10,528 nucleotides of DNA from PBB1 sp031390425 (GTDB taxonomy: Bacteria > Pseudomonadota > Gammaproteobacteria > Burkholderiales > Burkholderiaceae_C), in NCBI GenBank assembly GCA_031390425.1, contig JANMTL010000053.1:1-10528 (forward strand). The letters are read 5' to 3'. Below, piece by piece: positions 7,384 to 10,528 of the stretch; position 1 is the stretch's first letter, and every line of letters begins with the position of its first letter. The position numbers and the translations under genes were made by a program. The notes below the pieces were generated by a model. The model saw only the letters and a list, made by a program, of their open reading frames with translations. It searched no databases and was not told where the DNA came from.

Positions 7384-7471
7384 CAGGCGATTTTGCATCG
7401 CGCCTCGCACGCCTGCGGCGGCCCATCTGGCGGCGAAGGATCGGCGTCTGCGGTGTTGACGACCAACTGTT

Positions 7472-7768
7472 GTGGCCCGAACTCGCCAACGAGAGCGGAA
7501 ACGCTCGCAGAAAACCCGCCCCTGCGTCGTCGTGTCGCCGCCTGAATTGAACCAGCACCTGCGCACCGTCGTCGTCGCGCCGATGACGACCGGCAGCCGG
7601 TCCGCACCGTTTCGGGTGCCGGTGTCGTTTCAACGCAAGAACGGGTTGATCCTGCTCGACCCATTGCGCACGCTCGACCGGCAACGCCTGGTGCAGCGAC
7701 TGAGCGCCGTCAAAGCGCCGACGCCGGAGCGGGCGCTGGCGCAGTTGCAGGCGATGTTCACGACCTGA
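7472..7768 (+). CDS. MazF/PemK-family toxin-like protein with degenerate N-terminus, possibly a pseudogene
   Basis: The 98-codon frame encodes a clear MazF/PemK core: TRPCVVVSPPELN, LRTVVVAPMTTGSR, PFRVPVSF, GLILLDPLRTLDRQRLVQRL and a C-terminal helix. R16 in TRPC and T39 in APMT align with the catalytic Arg and Thr of MazF endoribonucleases. The usual N-terminus (RGDVW...LDPTxGSE) is missing; the frame reads an Arg-rich ARTRQRERKRS instead, from GTG 7472 with no Shine-Dalgarno, and a TGA closes the frame at 7457. In the +1-shifted frame, 7486-7500 reads Pro-Thr-Arg-Ala-Glu, like the normal PTxGSE loop, so small indels may have scrambled the 5' end. No antitoxin gene fits upstream, where pyrC runs the other way. 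This is either a decayed toxin gene or an atypical solitary member; I favour decay. Confidence 0.65.
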   Translation: MARTRQRERKRSQKTRPCVVVSPPELNQHLRTVVVAPMTTGSRSAPFRVPVSFQRKNGLILLDPLRTLDRQRLVQRLSAVKAPTPERALAQLQAMFTT

Positions 7769-7858
7769 GGCCACGCCGGGTCCAGCCTCAAGCCTCGCGA
7801 TCTGCGGCCGATACCGAGGGGGTGCGTTTTTTCGCTCTCAACCTTCAAGGGTCAACTC

Positions 7859-8785
7859 ATGCCTGCACACACAACGGCCATTTCGAATTCTTTGTCCCGC
7901 ACCCCCCTGGTTGCCCGCGTCGTCGCACCCGCGTTGCTGGCCGGTCTGCTGACAGCCTGCACCGGTGTACCGGAGGTGGTCGAAGGCCCCGCGCGCAAGG
8001 AAAACGTGGTCGCGGTCACCCCCTCGAACCAACTGATCCGCTTCAACGCCGGGCAACCCGGGCGCATCTTGTCCAAGGTGGCGTTGACGGGCCTGCAGCC
8101 CGGCGAGGCCGTGCTGGGCATCGATTTCCGCATCGTCAAAGGTCAGCTCTACGCGCTGGGCAGCACCGGTCAGCTTTACCGTGTCGATGCGACCAGCGGC
8201 GCGGCCGCAGCCGTCGGGGTACCGATCGCGATAGCGCTGTCGGGTGACGAGTTCGGTGTCGATTTCAACCCCACCGTCGATCGGGTCCGCGTGGTCAGCA
8301 ACAGCGGCCTGAGCCTGCGCCTGCATCCCGACACCGGCGCGCAGGTAGACGGCAACGCGACGCAGGGCGGCGTTCAGTCGGACGGCGCGCTTGCCTACGT
8401 GGCCGACGATGTCAGCGCGGGCAAGACCCCGGCGGTCACGGCAGCGGCTTACACCTACAACAAGACCAACGAGAAAATCACCACCAACTACGTGATCGAC
8501 GCGGCCACCGGCACGCTGGTGATGCAGGGATCGATGGAAGGTGCCACCCCAGTCGTCTCGCCGAACACCGGCCAACTTCGCACCGTGGGGGCGCTCGGCG
8601 CAGGCAACTTCAAGACGGCGGCATTCGACATCACCGATGTATCCGGCGCCGCATTTGCCGCCCTGACCGACAGCGCGGCCAAGGAATCGCGCTGGGTCGA
8701 GATCGACCTGAAGACCGGTGCTGCACGGGCGCTGGGTGTGATCGGCGGGGGTGAGGTCGTGCGCGGCGCGGCCGTCGAGCCCTGA
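7859..8785 (+). CDS. DUF4394 domain lipoprotein
   Basis: The 308-residue protein has a lipoprotein signal: a hydrophobic segment (about 17-31) ending in lipobox LLTAC with the lipidated Cys at 34, so it is probably membrane-anchored and faces the periplasm or surface. The remainder matches DUF4394, a repetitive beta-rich domain: NQLIRFNAGQPG, LTGLQPGEAVLGIDFR, GQLYALGSTGQLYRVD, GDEFGVDFNPTVDRVRVVS, LSLRLHPDTGAQVDG and a second half of the same style. The fold is probably propeller-like, but no enzymatic residues are evident and the role is unknown. ATG 7859 is supported by AAGGG (7847-7851) seven bases upstream. The gene is monocistronic, convergent with gltL, and ends 15 bp before a shared terminator. 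DUF assignment is from motif recognition. Confidence 0.9.
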   Translation: MPAHTTAISNSLSRTPLVARVVAPALLAGLLTACTGVPEVVEGPARKENVVAVTPSNQLIRFNAGQPGRILSKVALTGLQPGEAVLGIDFRIVKGQLYALGSTGQLYRVDATSGAAAAVGVPIAIALSGDEFGVDFNPTVDRVRVVSNSGLSLRLHPDTGAQVDGNATQGGVQSDGALAYVADDVSAGKTPAVTAAAYTYNKTNEKITTNYVIDAATGTLVMQGSMEGATPVVSPNTGQLRTVGALGAGNFKTAAFDITDVSGAAFAALTDSAAKESRWVEIDLKTGAARALGVIGGGEVVRGAAVEP

Positions 8786-8800
8786 CTTGCGTTCAAACCG

Positions 8801-8830
8801 AAAAAGGCCGCGTGAAGCGGCCTTTTTTTT
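8801..8830. terminator. Bidirectional intrinsic terminator between the DUF4394 gene and gltL
   Basis: AGGCCGC (8805-8811) pairs with GCGGCCT (8817-8823) over a 5-base loop, followed by eight T on the plus strand. The preceding AAAAA gives a T-run on the minus strand, so it can stop transcription of both converging genes. Confidence 0.92.
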
Positions 8831-8848
8831 CGAGCCCCCCTGCGCAGA

Positions 8849-9583
8849 TCAGTGCTGCAGGATCTTCGACAGGAATTCCTTGGCCCGCGGCGAACGCTGC
8901 TCGGGGTTGCCGAAGAAGCCGTCGCGCGTGCAGTCCTCGACGATCTTGCCGGCGTCCATGAAGATCACCCGGTGAGCCACCTTCTTGGCGAAGCCCATCT
9001 CGTGGGTGACGCACATCATCGTCATGCCCTCGTGCGCCAGCGTGACCATCACGTCGAGCACCTCACCGACCATCTCGGGGTCGAGCGCCGACGTCGGCTC
9101 ATCGAACAGCATCACGATCGGGTCCATGCTGAGCGCGCGGGCAATCGCCACGCGCTGCTGCTGGCCGCCCGACAACTGGCCCGGGAACTTGTCCTTGTGG
9201 ACCATCAGGCCGACGCGGTCGAGCATTTTCAGCCCGCGCTTTTTGGCGTCGTCGCCGTTGCGCGCCAGCACCTTCATCTGCGCCAGCGTCAGGTTCTCGG
9301 TCACCGTCAGGTGCGGAAAGAGTTCGAAGTTTTGAAACACCATGCCTACCCGCGCCCGCAACTTGGGCAGATTGGTTTTGGGGTCGCAGATCGAGACGCC
9401 GTCGACCACGATGTCGCCCTTTTGAATCGGCTCGAGCGCATTCACCGTCTTGATCAGCGTGCTCTTGCCCGAACCCGACGGGCCGCAGACCACTACCACG
9501 TCGCCCTTGGCAATGGTGGTCGAGCAGTCGGTCAGCACCTGGAAGCTGCCGTACCACTTGGAAACGTTTTTGATGTCGATCAT
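8849..9583 (-). CDS. gltL: ATP-binding subunit of a glutamate/aspartate-type ABC transporter
   Basis: This cytoplasmic ATPase powers uptake of a polar, probably acidic, amino acid. The 244-residue product has the family length and all nucleotide-binding motifs: Walker A GPSGSGKST (34-42), Q-loop VFQNFELFPH (Q84), signature LSGGQQQR (137-144), Walker B VMLFDEPTSALD (157-168) and switch His in VTHEMG (H194). It is a member of the polar amino acid (PAAT/HAAT, GlnQ/GltL) group. The start was set at ATG 9583, with AAGG eight bases upstream and the expected MIDIKNVSKWYG opening; an in-frame GTG at 9607 lacks such support. It follows gltK by 84 bp in the same direction and ends the operon at the terminator. 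The substrate is inferred from similarity to GltL and from the gltJ-gltK neighbours; glutamine or another amino acid is possible. Confidence 0.93.
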   Translation of the reverse strand: MIDIKNVSKWYGSFQVLTDCSTTIAKGDVVVVCGPSGSGKSTLIKTVNALEPIQKGDIVVDGVSICDPKTNLPKLRARVGMVFQNFELFPHLTVTENLTLAQMKVLARNGDDAKKRGLKMLDRVGLMVHKDKFPGQLSGGQQQRVAIARALSMDPIVMLFDEPTSALDPEMVGEVLDVMVTLAHEGMTMMCVTHEMGFAKKVAHRVIFMDAGKIVEDCTRDGFFGNPEQRSPRAKEFLSKILQH

Positions 9584-9623
9584 GGGAAACACCTTCAAGC
9601 TGGGCACGAGGCCCCTGTCCCGG

Positions 9624-9644
9624 CCTTCCCCCAGCGGGGAAAGG
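9624..9644 (-). other. Hairpin in the gltK-gltL intergenic region
   Basis: On the minus strand CCTTTCCCC and GGGGGAAGG can form a 9-bp stem (one U-G pair) with a 3-base loop, in the 84 bp between gltK and gltL. No T-run follows, so it is more likely an RNA-stability or processing element than a terminator. Confidence 0.5.
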
Positions 9645-9667
9645 GGTGAAGTGTGGAAGACCTCGGT

Positions 9668-10333
9668 TCACCGAATGATGGCGATCTTCTTCTGCAGCCG
9701 ACGCACCAACATCGACAGGCTGAAGCAGATCACGAAGTAGACGACCGCGGCCACCAGGTAGGTCTCGACCGGGCGATTGAAGTTCTTGCCGGCGATCTCG
9801 AAGCCCTTGAGCAAGTCGTAGGCGCCGATCGCATAGACCAGCGAGGTGTCCTGGAACAAGATGATGGTCTGCGTCATCAGCACCGGCAGCATGTTGCGAA
9901 ACGCCTGCGGCAGCACCACCAGCTGCATCGTCTGCGCGTAGCTCATGCCCACCGCATAGCCCGCGTGCACCTGCCCCTTCGGCACCGACTGAATGCCGGC
10001 TCGCATGATCTCGGAGTAGTACGCGGCCTCGAACACGGTGAAGGTGATGATGGCGCTGAGTTCGGCACCCATCGGCCGACCGATCAGCAGCGGGATCAGC
10101 AAAAAAAACCACAGGATCACCATCACCAGCGGGATCGAGCGCAGCGTGGTGACATACGCCGACGCCGGCAGCACCAGCCACTTCTTGCCCGACAGCCGCA
10201 TCAATGCCAGCACCGTGCCGAGCGCGATGCCGCCAATCATCGCGACCACCGTCAATTGAATCGAAAAGAACAGGCCCTTCAAAATGAAGCTGGAGACGAC
10301 GCCCCAGTTCAAGAAGCTGAAATCCAGGTTCAT
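9668..10333 (-). CDS. gltK: Permease subunit of a glutamate/aspartate-type ABC transporter
   Basis: This inner-membrane channel subunit works with GltJ, GltL and a periplasmic binding protein. The 221-residue product has the family length. It shows an N-terminal hydrophobic segment (about 12-45), TLRSIPLVMVILWFF (63-77), and the ATPase-coupling EAA loop EAAYYSEIMRAGIQSVPKGQ (102-121), then AGYAVGMSYAQTMQLVVLPQ, typical of polar amino acid transporters, and closes with two further helices. ATG 10333 has an excellent GGAGG (10339-10343) five bases upstream, contributed by the adjacent 80-bp repeat. The end of gltJ lies upstream, separated only by two repeat units. GltK rather than GltJ is chosen from length and position in the gltJ-K-L order. 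Substrate is inferred. Confidence 0.93.
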   Translation of the reverse strand: MNLDFSFLNWGVVSSFILKGLFFSIQLTVVAMIGGIALGTVLALMRLSGKKWLVLPASAYVTTLRSIPLVMVILWFFLLIPLLIGRPMGAELSAIITFTVFEAAYYSEIMRAGIQSVPKGQVHAGYAVGMSYAQTMQLVVLPQAFRNMLPVLMTQTIILFQDTSLVYAIGAYDLLKGFEIAGKNFNRPVETYLVAAVVYFVICFSLSMLVRRLQKKIAIIR

Positions 10334-10413
10334 TCAGGCCTCCCGCCGGGCCGTCCCAAGGGGGCCTGCGTCCCCCCGGGGGGCAGGAGCAGAGCGACGT
10401 GGGGGCGCATCAT
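10330..10413 (-). CDS. Small ORF 1 within the 80-bp repeat, coupled to gltK
   Basis: This frame of 27 codons plus stop opens with tandem ATG ATG at 10413 and 10410 and reads Met-Met-Arg-Pro-His-Val-Ala-Leu-Leu-Leu-Pro-Pro, then Gly/Pro/Arg-rich sequence. GGAGG (10419-10423) from the neighbouring repeat lies five bases upstream. Its TGA overlaps the gltK ATG as ATGA. Nothing suggests a folded or known peptide. If translated, its main effect may be to carry ribosomes from gltJ to gltK. Confidence 0.35.
   Translation of the reverse strand: MMRPHVALLLPPGGTQAPLGRPGGRPE
10331..10410. repeat. 80-bp tandem repeat, copy 1
   Basis: This unit, adjoining the gltK start, is 76/80 identical to the directly following copy. 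On the minus strand it carries a Pro/Gly-coding core with a 12-base palindrome of C and G (10371-10384 region), then GGAGGCCTGA directly before ATG. The unit contains the gltK start codon and ribosome-binding site. Confidence 0.95.
10339..10343 (-). promoter_or_regulatory. Shine-Dalgarno of gltK, carried by the repeat
   Basis: GGAGG, five bases before ATG 10333, is the strongest ribosome-binding site in the window. An identical copy at 10419-10423 precedes the small ORF at 10413. Confidence 0.75.
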
Positions 10414-10493
10414 TCAGGCCTCCCGCCGGGCCGTCCCAAGGGGGCCTGCGCCCACCCGGGGGGCAGGAGCAGAGCGACGTGGGGGTTCATCAT
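10410..10493 (-). CDS. Small ORF 2 within the 80-bp repeat, coupled to gltJ
   Basis: This is the equivalent 27-codon frame in the second unit, opening with ATG ATG at 10493 and 10490. The first ATG overlaps the gltJ TGA as ATGA, and its own TGA (10412-10410) overlaps the first ATG of small ORF 1. The peptide differs from that of ORF 1 at three positions (Asn for Arg near the start; Trp-Ala for Gly-Thr in the middle). No independent strong Shine-Dalgarno was seen. Expression is unproven. Confidence 0.35.
   Translation of the reverse strand: MMNPHVALLLPPGWAQAPLGRPGGRPE
10411..10490. repeat. 80-bp tandem repeat, copy 2
   Basis: This unit differs from copy 1 at four bases: two in the C/G palindrome, which is broken here (CCCACCCGGGGGG on the plus strand), and two near the gltJ-side end. 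It abuts copy 1 without a spacer. Confidence 0.95.
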
Positions 10494-10528
10494 CTCGTGC
10501 TACCCAGCGTTCCGGGGATTTGCACGCG
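10490..10528 (-). CDS. gltJ: C-terminal end of the upstream ABC permease, GltJ type (partial)
   Basis: Twelve codons ending in TGA read RVQIPGTLGSTR, resembling the charged tail that follows the last helix of GltJ-type permeases (K-V/T-R-V-P-G...). The position directly before gltK in the same direction is the expected one for gltJ. The stop overlaps the first ATG of the repeat-borne small ORF. The rest of the gene is outside the window, so the identity rests on context and a short tail. Confidence 0.6.
   Translation of the reverse strand, partial: RVQIPGTLGSTR

Noticed and set aside
7398..7398. Upstream ATG as the pyrC start
   Set aside because: Not excluded: it has a GAGG four bases upstream. 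The start at 7383 was kept because it gives the usual family length and N-terminus, but the choice is open.
6586..7545. Plus-strand open frame opposite pyrC
   Set aside because: The opposite strand encodes dihydroorotase with every metal ligand; this frame is a compositional shadow.

Overview
The window looks like ordinary chromosome of a GC-rich betaproteobacterium, most likely order Burkholderiales and perhaps family Comamonadaceae. This rests on gene types and sequence style: a class A RNase P RNA with betaproteobacterial features, a Bcr/CflA exporter, an E. coli-type PyrC, a GltJKL amino-acid transporter and strong third-position G/C. The species cannot be named from the sequence alone.

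Layout. Positions 1-3226 are all minus strand: the N-terminal end of a membrane-anchored sensor protein (1-224, cut by the window edge), a secreted alpha-carbonic anhydrase with a long Ala-rich N-terminal extension (326-1486), a 5'-truncated MazF-like remnant (1575-1865) and a Bcr/CflA-family MFS exporter (2021-3226). The RNase P RNA gene rnpB (about 3281-3658, minus) follows. Next is a tight minus-strand cluster read in the order pyrC (6325-7383), a NYN-domain protein with a probable LOTUS-like C-terminus (5364-6311), a DUF3025 protein (4572-5357) and htpX (3700-4575). Its gaps are 13 bp and 6 bp, followed by a 4-bp ATGA overlap, so it is probably one transcript; rnpB lies just beyond its end with its own -10 box. 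On the plus strand are a second, N-terminally degenerate MazF/PemK-like gene (7472-7768) and a DUF4394 lipoprotein (7859-8785). A bidirectional terminator (8801-8830) separates these from the minus-strand glutamate/aspartate-type ABC transporter genes gltJ (last 12 codons only), gltK and gltL, which run to the right edge.

The genes are mostly housekeeping: pyrimidine synthesis, membrane-protein quality control, tRNA 5' processing, CO2/bicarbonate conversion in the periplasm and amino-acid uptake. No prophage, CRISPR array, insertion sequence or complete defence system is visible.

The most unusual structure is at the gltJ-gltK junction. An 80-bp unit is tandemly duplicated there, and each unit carries a GGAGG ribosome-binding site, a start codon and a 27-codon open frame. 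The frames chain gltJ, two small ORFs and gltK through successive ATGA stop/start overlaps. The two orphan MazF-like fragments, both lacking the normal N-terminal strand, are the other signs of gene decay.
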